From Ensifer sp. IC4062 (GTDB lineage Bacteria; Pseudomonadota; Alphaproteobacteria; Rhizobiales; Rhizobiaceae), in assembly GCF_020193575.1 (NCBI RefSeq), contig NZ_JADYVD010000021.1, positions 1 to 64,000 on the forward strand: a DNA stretch of 64,000 bases. Reading direction: 5' to 3'. How positions within the stretch are numbered: the stretch's first letter is position 1; each line of letters opens with the position of its first letter. Below the pieces are notes generated by a model that was not told the DNA's origin, did not search any database, and saw only the letters and a program-made list of their open reading frames with translations. Shown piece after piece: positions 27,473 through 36,235 of the stretch. The translations under genes and the position numbers were made by a program.

Positions 27473-28530
27473 AGCGCGAATTCGTCTACAGCACCAGTCC
27501 GGCCCACATCGTCTTCGGTGATGGCACGAGCGCCGCCACCGGCGAATGGATAGAGAAGATCGGCTGCCGCCGCGCCCTCGTTCTCTCGACTCCGCAACAA
27601 CAGGCAGACGCCGAAGGTCTTGCAGCGCTGCTCGGCTCCCGTGCCGTCGGCGTGTTTGCGGGCGCCGTGATGCATACGCCCGTGGACGTGACCGAGCAGG
27701 CCATGGAGACGATCCGGCAGACCGTCGCGGACTGCGTCGTCTCACTCGGAGGCGGCTCGACGACCGGGCTCGGAAAGGCGATCGCCTACCGCACGGACCT
27801 GCCGCAGATCGTGATCCCCACGACCTATGCCGGCTCGGAGGTGACGCCGATCCTCGGCCAGACGGAAGGCGGACGCAAGACGACTGTCCGCGGCGCCAGC
27901 ATCCTTCCCGAGGTGGTGATCTACGACCCCGTGCTGACGACCGGTCTGCCGGTGGCAATGAGCGTCACCAGCGGGCTTAACGCCATGGCGCATGCCGTCG
28001 AGGCACTCTACGCTGAGGACCGCAACCCGATTTCGTCGCTGATGGCGGTCGAGGGGCTGCGTGCCTTTAAGACCAGCCTGCCACAAATCGTCGAGACACC
28101 TCAGGATCTGGAACGGCGTTCGGAGGCGCTTTACGGCGCCTGGCTCTGCGGCACGGTCCTCGGCGCCGTCGGCATGGCCCTGCACCACAAGATTTGCCAC
28201 ACGCTCGGTGGCAGCTTCGACACGCCGCACGCCGAAACCCACGCGATCATGCTGCCGCACACGGCCGCCTTCAATGCGGTCGCGGTTCCGGATCTGCTCG
28301 CGCCTGTAGCCGATCTTTTCCGGGGCCCGGTCGGAGGCGGCCTCTGGGATTTCGCCAAGGCAATCGGCGCGCCGCTGGCGCTGAAGGAACTCGGATTGTC
28401 CGAAACCGATCTCGACCGCGCTGCCGGGATCGCGACCGAACGCCCTTACTGGAATCCGCGGCCGATCGACCGGCAATCCATTCGGGCGCTCCTGCAGGAT
28501 GCCTGGGAGGGCAAGCGACCGACAGATTGA
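27469..28530 (+). CDS. maleylacetate reductase
   Basis: A 353-residue iron-containing alcohol dehydrogenase-like protein that reduces maleylacetate to 3-oxoadipate. Visible are the NAD-binding GGGSTTG (about 90-96), IPTTYAGSEVT (substrate end), and the metal-region histidines in AMAHAVEALYAEDRNP, GMALHHKICHTLGGSFDTPHAETHAIMLPH. The start is GTG 27469, overlapping the dioxygenase stop by four bases. The product feeds the beta-ketoadipate pathway. Confidence 0.93.
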   Translation: MKREFVYSTSPAHIVFGDGTSAATGEWIEKIGCRRALVLSTPQQQADAEGLAALLGSRAVGVFAGAVMHTPVDVTEQAMETIRQTVADCVVSLGGGSTTGLGKAIAYRTDLPQIVIPTTYAGSEVTPILGQTEGGRKTTVRGASILPEVVIYDPVLTTGLPVAMSVTSGLNAMAHAVEALYAEDRNPISSLMAVEGLRAFKTSLPQIVETPQDLERRSEALYGAWLCGTVLGAVGMALHHKICHTLGGSFDTPHAETHAIMLPHTAAFNAVAVPDLLAPVADLFRGPVGGGLWDFAKAIGAPLALKELGLSETDLDRAAGIATERPYWNPRPIDRQSIRALLQDAWEGKRPTD

Positions 28531-28569
28531 GCACGCCCTTCGGGAGGAGGGGCAATGGGAGGAGGAACC

Positions 28570-29850
28570 ATGCTGACGAGACGCGATTTTCTGAAGACGA
28601 CGGCTGCCGGCAGCGCCGTCGCGATGACAGCCGGATTGCCGATGCCGGCGATTGCGAATGATGCGCCGGTGAAGCTCGGCTATGTCAGCCCGCAGACCGG
28701 GCCACTGGCCGCATTCGGCGAAGCGGACAAATTCGTGATCGATGGATTTCTGGCCACGGCCAAGACGAGGGGGTTGAACTACGAGGTTGTCGTCAAGGAC
28801 AGCCAATCGAACCCGAATCGGGCCGCGGAAGTCGCCAAAGAACTGATCGTCGACGACGAGGTCAATCTGGTGCTCGTCGCCTCGACCCCGGAGACGACCA
28901 ATCCGGTCGCTACCACCTGTGAGGCCGAGGGAATGCCTTGCATTTCGACCGTAGCGCCGTGGCAGCCCTGGTTCATCGGCCAGCAGGGCAATGCCGCTGA
29001 TCCCGACTCCTGGAAGCCGTTCGACTACGCCTATCATTTCTTCTGGGGACTCGAGGACGTCATCTCGGTCTTCACCAATATGTGGTCGCAGGTGGAGACC
29101 AACAGGAAGGTCGGCGGTCTCTTTCCGAACGATGGCGATGGCAATGCCTGGGGCGACGAGACCGTCGGCTTCCCGCCGGTGCTCGAAAAAATGGGCTATG
29201 CGCTGAGCGATCCCGGCCGCTACCAGAACATGACGGACGACTTCTCGGCACAGATCAATGCGTTCAAGTCTGGCCGGTGCGAGATCATCACCGGTGTCGT
29301 CATCCCACCGGATTTCACCACCTTCTGGAACCAGGCCAAGCAACAGGGATTCCTGCCGAAGGTCGCATCGATAGGCAAGGCGCTTCTCTTTCCGCAAGCC
29401 GTCGAGGCGCTCGGCAAGGCCGGGCACAATCTCTCGTCGGAGGTCTGGTGGTCGCCGAGCCATCCGTTCACATCGTCGTTGACCGGCGAGACTTCCGCTC
29501 AAGTGGCAGAGGCCTTCACAAAGGCCACGGGGCGACCTTGGACGCAGCCGATCGGCTTTGCACACGCGCTCTTTGAACTGGCCGTCGACGCGGTCTCGCG
29601 GGCAGGGGACCTTACGGACGGCGACGCGGTCGCCCAGGCGATCGCGGCGACGCGACTCGACACGCTCGTGGGCCCGATCGCCTGGGACGGCAAGAACTTA
29701 CCGCCCTTCGCCGCGAAGAACGTGGCCAAGACGCCGCTCGTCGGCGGCCAATGGCGGCTGAAAGACGACGGCGGCTATGATCTCGTCATCACCGATAACA
29801 AGACGGCGCCGAACATTCCCGTCGGCGGCAAGATGGAAGCGATTACCTGA
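28570..29850 (+). CDS. ABC transporter substrate-binding protein (Liv type)
   Basis: A 426-residue Leu/Ile/Val-type binding protein with a twin-arginine-like signal (TRRDFLKTTAAGSAVAMTAG, cleavage near AIA). The mature part starts VKLGYVSPQTGPLAAFGEADKF. In an aromatic cluster it likely binds an aromatic acid or phenolic compound. GGAGGA precedes ATG 28570. It is followed by a stem-loop at 29860-29891. Confidence 0.9.
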   Translation: MLTRRDFLKTTAAGSAVAMTAGLPMPAIANDAPVKLGYVSPQTGPLAAFGEADKFVIDGFLATAKTRGLNYEVVVKDSQSNPNRAAEVAKELIVDDEVNLVLVASTPETTNPVATTCEAEGMPCISTVAPWQPWFIGQQGNAADPDSWKPFDYAYHFFWGLEDVISVFTNMWSQVETNRKVGGLFPNDGDGNAWGDETVGFPPVLEKMGYALSDPGRYQNMTDDFSAQINAFKSGRCEIITGVVIPPDFTTFWNQAKQQGFLPKVASIGKALLFPQAVEALGKAGHNLSSEVWWSPSHPFTSSLTGETSAQVAEAFTKATGRPWTQPIGFAHALFELAVDAVSRAGDLTDGDAVAQAIAATRLDTLVGPIAWDGKNLPPFAAKNVAKTPLVGGQWRLKDDGGYDLVITDNKTAPNIPVGGKMEAIT

Positions 29851-29859
29851 GTGTGGAGC

Positions 29860-29891
29860 GCCGGCGGCGCCGTTCGCGCGGCCCCGCCGGC
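29860..29891 (+). terminator. intercistronic stem-loop after the Liv-type binding-protein gene
   Basis: Arms GCCGGCGG (29860-29867) and CCGCCGGC (29884-29891) pair fully around a GC-rich 16-base loop, 9 bases after the binding-protein stop. No U-run follows, so it is more likely an mRNA-stabilising or partial attenuating stem than a full terminator. Confidence 0.55.
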
Positions 29892-29905
29892 TCGGAGGAA
29901 CAACC

Positions 29906-30625
29906 ATGTCCCTGTTGCAACTCGAGAGCGTCTCGAAGCGGTTCGGCGCGTTGACGGTCGCCGACGAGATCAGCTTTTCCGTCGGCGAAGGCGAAGCGCT
30001 TGGCATCATCGGCCCGAACGGCGCCGGCAAGTCGACCCTCTTCAACCTGATCACCGGCAACATCGCCGCCGATCGCGGCACGATCCGCTTTGGCGGTGCC
30101 GACGTGACGCGCGCGCCGCCGATGGCGCGCTGCCTCTACGGCATGGGGCGGACCTTCCAGATCCCGCAGCCGTTCGAGAAGCTGACCGTCTTCGAGAACC
30201 TTCTCGTGGCGGGGAGTTTTGGGGCGCAACGGAGCGAGGCCGGCGCCTACGATCGCTGCGCCGGGATCCTTGCCGACACCGGCTTGCTCGACAAGGCAAA
30301 CGTGCCGGCCGGACGCCTGTCGCTCTTGCAGCGCAAACGGTTGGAGCTTGCCCGCGCGCTCGCGACCGAACCCCGGCTCCTGCTTCTCGATGAGATAGCC
30401 GGCGGGCTGACGGAGGCCGAATGCCGCGCGCTGGTCGCCACCATCCGCGCCATTCATGCGAAGGGCGTCGCCGTCATCTGGATCGAGCATGTACTGCATG
30501 CGCTGACATCCGTCGTGGAGCGGCTTCTCGTCCTCAATTTCGGCCGGGTCATCGGCATTGGGGCGCCTACAGACATCATGGCTTCGCGTAACGTTCGAGA
30601 GATCTATCTGGGGATCGAAGTATGA
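29906..30625 (+). CDS. livG: ABC transporter ATP-binding protein (LivG type)
   Basis: A 239-residue ATPase with Walker A GPNGAGKST near residue 38 and Walker B LLLLDEIAGGL; the switch His is in IWIEHV. The signature is altered: LSLLQRKRLELARAL replaces the usual LSxGQ-type sequence. Its stop overlaps the LivF start by four bases (ATGA). ATG 29906 has GGAGGA upstream. Confidence 0.9.
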   Translation: MSLLQLESVSKRFGALTVADEISFSVGEGEALGIIGPNGAGKSTLFNLITGNIAADRGTIRFGGADVTRAPPMARCLYGMGRTFQIPQPFEKLTVFENLLVAGSFGAQRSEAGAYDRCAGILADTGLLDKANVPAGRLSLLQRKRLELARALATEPRLLLLDEIAGGLTEAECRALVATIRAIHAKGVAVIWIEHVLHALTSVVERLLVLNFGRVIGIGAPTDIMASRNVREIYLGIEV

Positions 30626-31344
30626 CGGCGCTCCTCGAGACCAGAGGGCTCAAAGCCTTCTACGGCGATTTCCAGGCACTGTTCGGGGTCGATATCTCAG
30701 TCGCCAAGGGCGAAACGATCGCCATCATCGGCGCGAACGGCGCCGGCAAAACGACGCTGATGCGCGCGATTTCCGGCGTGCTCGCAAGCGATCCGGATGC
30801 GATCCTCTGCCGCGGCAAGCCGATCGGTGCTCTGGCCGCGCCCGATATACTGGCTCACGGGATCGCGATGGTCCCGGAGGGGCGTCGCCTCTTTCCGTCG
30901 CTTACCGTGGAGGAAAACCTGCTGATCGGCGCCTATAACCGCAGGGGCTGCGGCACCTGGACGCTGGAGGGCGTCTATGAGCTCTTCCCGGTCCTCAGGG
31001 AACGCCGCAGCAACCCGGCGACGGCACTGTCCGGCGGCCAGCAGCAGATGGTGGCGATCGGCCGGGCGCTGATGTCCAATCCGGAACTCCTGCTTTGCGA
31101 CGAGATCAGTCTTGGCCTCGCGCCGGTCGTCGTGCGCGACATCTACGCCGCCTTTCCGCGCATTCGTGCTTCCGGGGCGTCCATCGTCATCGTCGAGCAG
31201 GACATTGGCCAGGCGTTGAAGGTCGCGAGCCGTGTCTATTGCATGATGGAAGGGCGCATCACCCTCTTCGGCCGCTCAGAAGAGCTCAGCCGCGACCAGA
31301 TCCACGCAGCCTATTTCGGAGCCGAACGCCATGAGCTTCATTGA
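30622..31344 (+). CDS. livF: ABC transporter ATP-binding protein (LivF type)
   Basis: A 240-residue second ATPase of the Liv family: Walker A GANGAGKTT, signature LSGGQQQMVAIGRAL, Walker B LLLCDEISLGLAP, switch His replaced by Gln-containing IVEQD as is usual in LivF. It forms the heterodimeric motor with LivG and overlaps the permease gene by 14 bases. Confidence 0.92.
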   Translation: MTALLETRGLKAFYGDFQALFGVDISVAKGETIAIIGANGAGKTTLMRAISGVLASDPDAILCRGKPIGALAAPDILAHGIAMVPEGRRLFPSLTVEENLLIGAYNRRGCGTWTLEGVYELFPVLRERRSNPATALSGGQQQMVAIGRALMSNPELLLCDEISLGLAPVVVRDIYAAFPRIRASGASIVIVEQDIGQALKVASRVYCMMEGRITLFGRSEELSRDQIHAAYFGAERHELH

Positions 31345-32194
31345 CACGATCGTCCAGGGCGTGCTGCTCGGCAGTCTCTATGCACTTTTTGCCGCGGGCC
31401 TGAGCCTCGTTTTCGGCATCATGCGGCTCGTCAACCTCGCCCATGGCGACCTGATTGTCCTTGCCGCTTTCCTGCTTCTCGTCCTGGTGACGGGTCTCGG
31501 GCTTCACCCCTTCCTCGCGGCCCTGGTTGCTGCACCGCTGATGTTCGGCGCAGGCTGGGCTCTGCAATATGTCCTCCTTAACCGGACACTGGGGAAGGAC
31601 GTCCTGCCGCCTCTGCTCGTCACCTTCGGCCTGTCGATCGTCATCCAGAACAGCCTGCTCGAGGGGTTTTCGGCCGACAGCCGCCGTATTTCCGCCGGCG
31701 CGCTCGAAACAGCCTCGATCGGCTTCGGTCCTGTCACCGTCGGTTTCATGCCCCTGTTGGGTTTCCTGTCGGCGGTCGCCGTTATCGTCGGCCTGAATCT
31801 GCTGATTTACCGGTCGGCAATCGGCCGTGCCTTCCGGGCGACATCAGACGACGCGGTGACGGCGGGACTGATGGGTATCCGGCCGCAGCGGATCTTCGCG
31901 ATGGCGACCGGCCTTGCGATGGTGGTGGTGACGATCGCCGCCCTCTATCTCGGCACGCGCGCGAATTTCGATCCAACCGCGGGGCCCGCACGGCTGATCT
32001 ACGCCTTCGAGGCGGTCATCATCGGCGGACTGGGCTCGCTCTGGGGGACGCTCGCGGGCGGCGTGATCCTGGGCGTTGCACAGACCCTCGGCGCCGCCGT
32101 CAATCCCGAATGGCAGATCCTCGCCGGACATCTCGCCTTCCTCGCCGTTCTCCTGATCAAGCCGCGTGGTCTTTTTCCGCGCGCGGTCGACTGA
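31331..32194 (+). CDS. livH: branched-chain-type ABC permease (LivH type)
   Basis: A 287-residue integral membrane permease, about eight spans, with the LivH motif GLSLVFGIMRLVNLAHGDL near residue 20-40 and the C-terminal EAVIIGGLGSLWGTLAGG. It starts inside the end of livF. Confidence 0.92.
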   Translation: MSFIDTIVQGVLLGSLYALFAAGLSLVFGIMRLVNLAHGDLIVLAAFLLLVLVTGLGLHPFLAALVAAPLMFGAGWALQYVLLNRTLGKDVLPPLLVTFGLSIVIQNSLLEGFSADSRRISAGALETASIGFGPVTVGFMPLLGFLSAVAVIVGLNLLIYRSAIGRAFRATSDDAVTAGLMGIRPQRIFAMATGLAMVVVTIAALYLGTRANFDPTAGPARLIYAFEAVIIGGLGSLWGTLAGGVILGVAQTLGAAVNPEWQILAGHLAFLAVLLIKPRGLFPRAVD

Positions 32195-32203
32195 GGTACC
32201 TCA

Positions 32204-33289
32204 ATGTCCATCGCGATCCCTTCCTTCAAGGTCGAAACCCGCACGAGAGCCTCGTCCTTCTCGGCGCTGATCGGCGCTGCCGTTCTGGCTCTCGCCGTCG
32301 CAGCCCCCTTCCTCGTTCCTCGCGGCGCGGTGCAGGATCTCTTTTTCATTCTCACAATGCTGGTGCTGGCGCAGAGCTGGAACCTGCTGGCAGGCTATGC
32401 CGGCCTCATCTCCGTCGGCCAGCAGGCCTTCGTCGGCTTCGGCGCCTACGCCATGTTCGGCGCGGTCATCCTGTTCGGGATCGATCCGATCGTCGCAATC
32501 CCGATAGCGGGTCTCTTCGGGGCGCTTCTCGCCATCCCGACGGCCTTCTTCACCTTCAGGCTCTATGGACCATATTTTGCAATCGGCACGTGGGTGGTGG
32601 CCGAAGTCGTGCGGCTCCTTCTTGCCCAATGGAAGGCGCTCGGCGGCGGCACCGGAACCTCGCTGCCGCGCGAAGCAACGCGAGACATGGCCGGTGTCGG
32701 CCTGCTGCGCGACCTTTTCGGCATGAAGGCGGCTGAGGCGAGCGACGCGCTTACCTATTGGCTGGCACTCGTGCTCGCCGCCGCCACCATAGGCCTCATC
32801 TACCGCCTGCTTCGCAGTAAGCGGGGGCTGGGGCTCGCGGCCGTGCGCGACAACGAGCAGGCGGCGCGCGCCGTCGGCGTCGATGCGCGGCGGACGAAGG
32901 CACTGGTCTATCTAACGACGGCCTTTCTGACCGGGCTCGCCGGCGCGCTGATCTACGTGCAAAAGGCCCGGATCTCGCCGGACGCGGCCTTCTCCGTCAC
33001 CGACTGGACGGCGTATGTGATCTTCATCGTCGTCATCGGCGGGATAGGCACGATCGAAGGACCGATCGTGGGGGTCGTAATCTTCTTTCTCTTGCAGAAC
33101 CTGCTGTCCGACTACGGTTCCTGGTATCTGCTGATGCTGGGCCTCATCGGCATCCTCATCATGCTTTTCGCGCCGCGCGGTCTTTGGGGCGCCTTCTCCG
33201 ACAGAACCGGCATTCAACTCTTTCCGGTCCGCCGCATGCTCGTCGGCGGCCCGCTCGCTCATTCGCATAAGGGAGGGCCACATGGCTGA
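32204..33289 (+). CDS. livM: branched-chain-type ABC permease (LivM type)
   Basis: A 361-residue permease with about ten spans and LivM features: LLAGYAGLISVGQQAFVGFGAYAMF and the C-terminal GGIGTIEGPIVGVVIFF. It overlaps the monooxygenase gene by 8 bases, so import and first oxidation are in one transcript. Confidence 0.92.
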   Translation: MSIAIPSFKVETRTRASSFSALIGAAVLALAVAAPFLVPRGAVQDLFFILTMLVLAQSWNLLAGYAGLISVGQQAFVGFGAYAMFGAVILFGIDPIVAIPIAGLFGALLAIPTAFFTFRLYGPYFAIGTWVVAEVVRLLLAQWKALGGGTGTSLPREATRDMAGVGLLRDLFGMKAAEASDALTYWLALVLAAATIGLIYRLLRSKRGLGLAAVRDNEQAARAVGVDARRTKALVYLTTAFLTGLAGALIYVQKARISPDAAFSVTDWTAYVIFIVVIGGIGTIEGPIVGVVIFFLLQNLLSDYGSWYLLMLGLIGILIMLFAPRGLWGAFSDRTGIQLFPVRRMLVGGPLAHSHKGGPHG

Positions 33290-35036
33290 CATTACCACCG
33301 ACGTACTCATCATCGGCACCGGACCCGCAGGCTCCGCCACCGCAGCGCTGCTTTCGACCTACGGTGTCGAGAACATGGTGATCAATCGTTACCGCTGGCT
33401 CGCGAACACGCCGCGCGCCCATATTACCAATCAGCGCACCATGGAGGTGTTGCGCGACCTCGGCCGCGACGTGGAGGAAGAGGCCTACATGTTCGCCGCC
33501 GAGCAGGACCTGATGGGCGAGAACGTCTTCTGCACCTCGCTTGCCGGGGAGGAGATCGGCCGCATGAAGAGCTGGGGCAAGCATCCGCTCTCGCGCGCCG
33601 AGCATCAGCTTTCCTCGCCAAGCCTAATGAACGATTTGCCGCAGACCTTCATGGAGCCGCTTCTATTCAAGACGGCCTGCTCGCGCGGCACGCAGGCGCG
33701 AATGTCGACCGAGTATGTCAGCCACGAGCAGGACGAAAACGGTGTCACCACCACCTGTGTCGATCGGCTGAGCGGCAAGGAGTTTACTGTCCGCTCGAAA
33801 TATCTGATCGGCGCCGACGGCGGCAACTCCAAGGTCGCCGAGCATGCGGGCCTGACCTACGAAGGGCGGATGGGCGTCGCCGGCTCGATGAACATCCTGT
33901 TCGAGGCGGATCTTTCGCGCTACGTCGCCCATCGCCCCTCGGTGCTATACTGGGTGCTGCAACCCGGCGCAGACGTCGGTGGCATCGGCATGGGGCTCGT
34001 GCGGATGGTGCGGCCCTGGCATGAATGGTTGATTGTCTGGGGTTACGACATCAACCAGTCGGTCCCGGACGTGGACGAGACCCACGCGAAGAAGGTCGTG
34101 CGCGATCTCGTCGGCGTTCCCGACCTGGAGGTGACGATCAAGTCGGTCTCCACCTGGACGGTCAACAACATGTATGCGACGAGCGTGTCGAACGGACGCG
34201 TCTTCTGCATGGGCGACGCCACGCACCGCCATCCACCCTCCAATGGGCTTGGTTCCAACACCTCGATCCAGGACGCCTTCAATCTCGCCTGGAAGCTGGC
34301 TTTCGTACTCAAAGGCCAGGCCGGGGAGAAGCTGCTCGACAGCTACAGCACCGAGCGCGCTCCGGTCGCCAAGCAGATCGTCACCCGCGCCAACAAATCG
34401 ATCGAGGAATTCGGGCCTATCTTCAAGGCGCTGGGTCTGCTCGATTCCATCGACCCGGTGAAGATGCAACAAAACATGGACGCGCGCTGCAACAACACGC
34501 CGGCGGGCGAGGAGCAGCGCGCGGCGATCCGTAAGGCGATCGCGGCAAAGATCTACGAATTCGATGCCCACGGCGTCGAGATGAATCAGCGCTACCGCTC
34601 GGATGCCGTCGTCACGGATGGCCAGCCCGAGCCGCCGTTTGCCAAGGACTCGGAGCTGCATTTCCAGCAGACCACCTGGCCGGGCGCCCGCCTGCCGCAT
34701 GCCTGGATCTTCTCCGACGACGGCCACAAGGCTTCGACGCTCGATCTTGCCGGGCACGGCAGATTCACCGTTCTGACCGGCATCGGCGGGCAGGGATGGA
34801 TCGAGGCGGCGTGGGTCGTCGGCCGCGAGCTCGGTATGGATATCGTGGCGCATGTCATTGGACCGCGCCAGCACTGGCAGGACCTGACCGGCGATTGGGC
34901 CAATCTCAGCGAGGTGCGCGACAGCGGCGTTGTGCTGGTGCGCCCCGATCATCACGTATGCTGGCGGCGCGAGACGATTTCGGACGATCCGGTTGCGGAA
35001 CTCCTCCGTGTCGTGACGACCATTCTTGGAAAGTGA
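33282..35036 (+). CDS. FAD-dependent aromatic monooxygenase (phenol/resorcinol hydroxylase type)
   Basis: A 584-residue flavin hydroxylase of the PheA/TfdB/MhpA group. FAD-binding GTGPAG at 12-17, central GDATHRHPPSNGLGSNTSIQDAFNLAWKLA with the FAD-contact Asp, and a thioredoxin-like C-terminal domain. It would hydroxylate a phenol or resorcinol to a catechol or hydroxyquinol using NAD(P)H and O2. GGGAGGG precedes ATG 33282. The neighbouring hydroxyquinol dioxygenases make resorcinol-type substrate likely. Confidence 0.9.
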   Translation: MADITTDVLIIGTGPAGSATAALLSTYGVENMVINRYRWLANTPRAHITNQRTMEVLRDLGRDVEEEAYMFAAEQDLMGENVFCTSLAGEEIGRMKSWGKHPLSRAEHQLSSPSLMNDLPQTFMEPLLFKTACSRGTQARMSTEYVSHEQDENGVTTTCVDRLSGKEFTVRSKYLIGADGGNSKVAEHAGLTYEGRMGVAGSMNILFEADLSRYVAHRPSVLYWVLQPGADVGGIGMGLVRMVRPWHEWLIVWGYDINQSVPDVDETHAKKVVRDLVGVPDLEVTIKSVSTWTVNNMYATSVSNGRVFCMGDATHRHPPSNGLGSNTSIQDAFNLAWKLAFVLKGQAGEKLLDSYSTERAPVAKQIVTRANKSIEEFGPIFKALGLLDSIDPVKMQQNMDARCNNTPAGEEQRAAIRKAIAAKIYEFDAHGVEMNQRYRSDAVVTDGQPEPPFAKDSELHFQQTTWPGARLPHAWIFSDDGHKASTLDLAGHGRFTVLTGIGGQGWIEAAWVVGRELGMDIVAHVIGPRQHWQDLTGDWANLSEVRDSGVVLVRPDHHVCWRRETISDDPVAELLRVVTTILGK

Positions 35037-35044
35037 GGGTGCCG

Positions 35045-35938
35045 ATGGAAGCGCATGAAAGAGGTTTTTTCACCGAAGAGAATTCGGTCGAGGTTGTGAC
35101 CGGTCGCAACAGGAACGCCAAGAACGAGCGGCTGAAGCAGATCATGGAGGTGGTGACGCGCAAGCTGCACGAGGCCGTGAAGGAAATCGAACCGACGCAG
35201 GAGGAGTGGATGGAGGCGATCCTGTTCCTGACGCGCACCGGTCAGATGTGCAACGAATGGCGGCAGGAGTTCATCCTGCTTTCCGACACGCTCGGCGTGT
35301 CGATGCTGGTCGATGCCATCAACAACCGCAAACCGTCGGGTGCGTCGGAAAGCACGGTGCTCGGGCCGTTCCACGTCAAGGACGCGCCGGAACTCGAAAT
35401 GGGCGCCAATATCTGCCTCGACCAGAAAGGCGAGGACATGGTGATCTCGGGGCGGATCCTCGACACCGACGGCAGGCCGATCGAAGGCGCGGTGCTCGAC
35501 GTCTGGCAGGCGAATGACGAGGGCTTCTACGACGTCCAGCAGCGCGGCATCCAGCCCTCGTTCAACCTGCGCGGCGTGTTCCGGACGGGGAGCGACGGGC
35601 GCTACTGGTTTCGAGCGGTCAAGCCGAAATACTACCCGATCCCGAACGACGGTCCGGTCGGCCAAATGCTCGAGCATCTCGGGCGTCATCCCAACCGTCC
35701 GGCGCATCTCCACTACATCATCAAGGCCGACGGGTACGAGACGCTCATTACTCACATCTTCGACCCCGATGATCCTTACATCAGCTCGGATGCGGTCTTC
35801 GGCGTGAAGGAAAGCTTGCTGGCTGAGTTCAAGCACACGCACGATCCTGCGCGTGCAATGGGCTACGGCTTCAAAGTCGATTTCTGGGATGTGGAGCACG
35901 ATTTCGTGTTAGCGCGAGTCGGAGAAAAATGTTCGTAA
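35045..35938 (+). CDS. hydroxyquinol 1,2-dioxygenase (second of two in the operon)
   Basis: A 297-residue intradiol dioxygenase with iron ligands Tyr162 (GFYDVQ), Tyr197 (YYPIPNDG), His221 and His223 (RPAHLHY), and the hydroxyquinol-type pattern QPSFNLRG. It differs throughout from the first dioxygenase, so it is not a recent duplicate. ATG 35045 lies 8 bases after the monooxygenase stop and a GTGAGGG site. It is the last gene of the operon. Confidence 0.9.
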   Translation: MEAHERGFFTEENSVEVVTGRNRNAKNERLKQIMEVVTRKLHEAVKEIEPTQEEWMEAILFLTRTGQMCNEWRQEFILLSDTLGVSMLVDAINNRKPSGASESTVLGPFHVKDAPELEMGANICLDQKGEDMVISGRILDTDGRPIEGAVLDVWQANDEGFYDVQQRGIQPSFNLRGVFRTGSDGRYWFRAVKPKYYPIPNDGPVGQMLEHLGRHPNRPAHLHYIIKADGYETLITHIFDPDDPYISSDAVFGVKESLLAEFKHTHDPARAMGYGFKVDFWDVEHDFVLARVGEKCS

Positions 35939-35942
35939 CAGC

Positions 35943-35970
35943 GCCACCCCGCTGAACTGCGGCGGGTGGC
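35943..35970 (+). terminator. stem-loop after the second hydroxyquinol dioxygenase gene
   Basis: GCCACCC (35943-35949) pairs with GGGTGGC (35964-35970) four bases after the operon's last stop codon. No U-run; a weak terminator candidate ahead of the stronger one at 36116-36141. Confidence 0.45.
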
Positions 35971-36115
35971 CGGCCGGCTGAAGGCGGTTCGAGTCGCAGC
36001 AACGTTGGTGGGAGGCGGGAATAAGTCGGAGGCGTTTCGAGTGCCCAATAGCAGGCATACAGGCGGGACAGTTCGGAGGACTGCTTCAGGTCGAATTTGG
36101 CCTCCAGCGTGGCGA

Positions 36116-36141
36116 GATAGCGGCGCCTCAGCGCCGCTATC
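36116..36141. terminator. strong bidirectional hairpin between convergent operons
   Basis: A perfect 11-base stem GATAGCGGCGC / GCGCCGCTATC with a CTCA loop. It lies between the rightward aromatic operon and the leftward sensor kinase gene, so it can serve both. Confidence 0.6.
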
Positions 36142-36235
36142 GAGTATTACAACTCAACCTGCTCAGAAATGGCCAGCCGCGCAAAGCAACCGTCACCGTG
36201 TGACGCGCGAGCGACCGCTCCCCACCGGACAGTAA

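Noticed and set aside
27742..29565. Long antisense frame (607 codons) opposite the reductase and receptor genes
   Set aside because: Shadow of GC-rich coding sequence on the other strand; its translation is Arg/Gly/His rich with no known domain.
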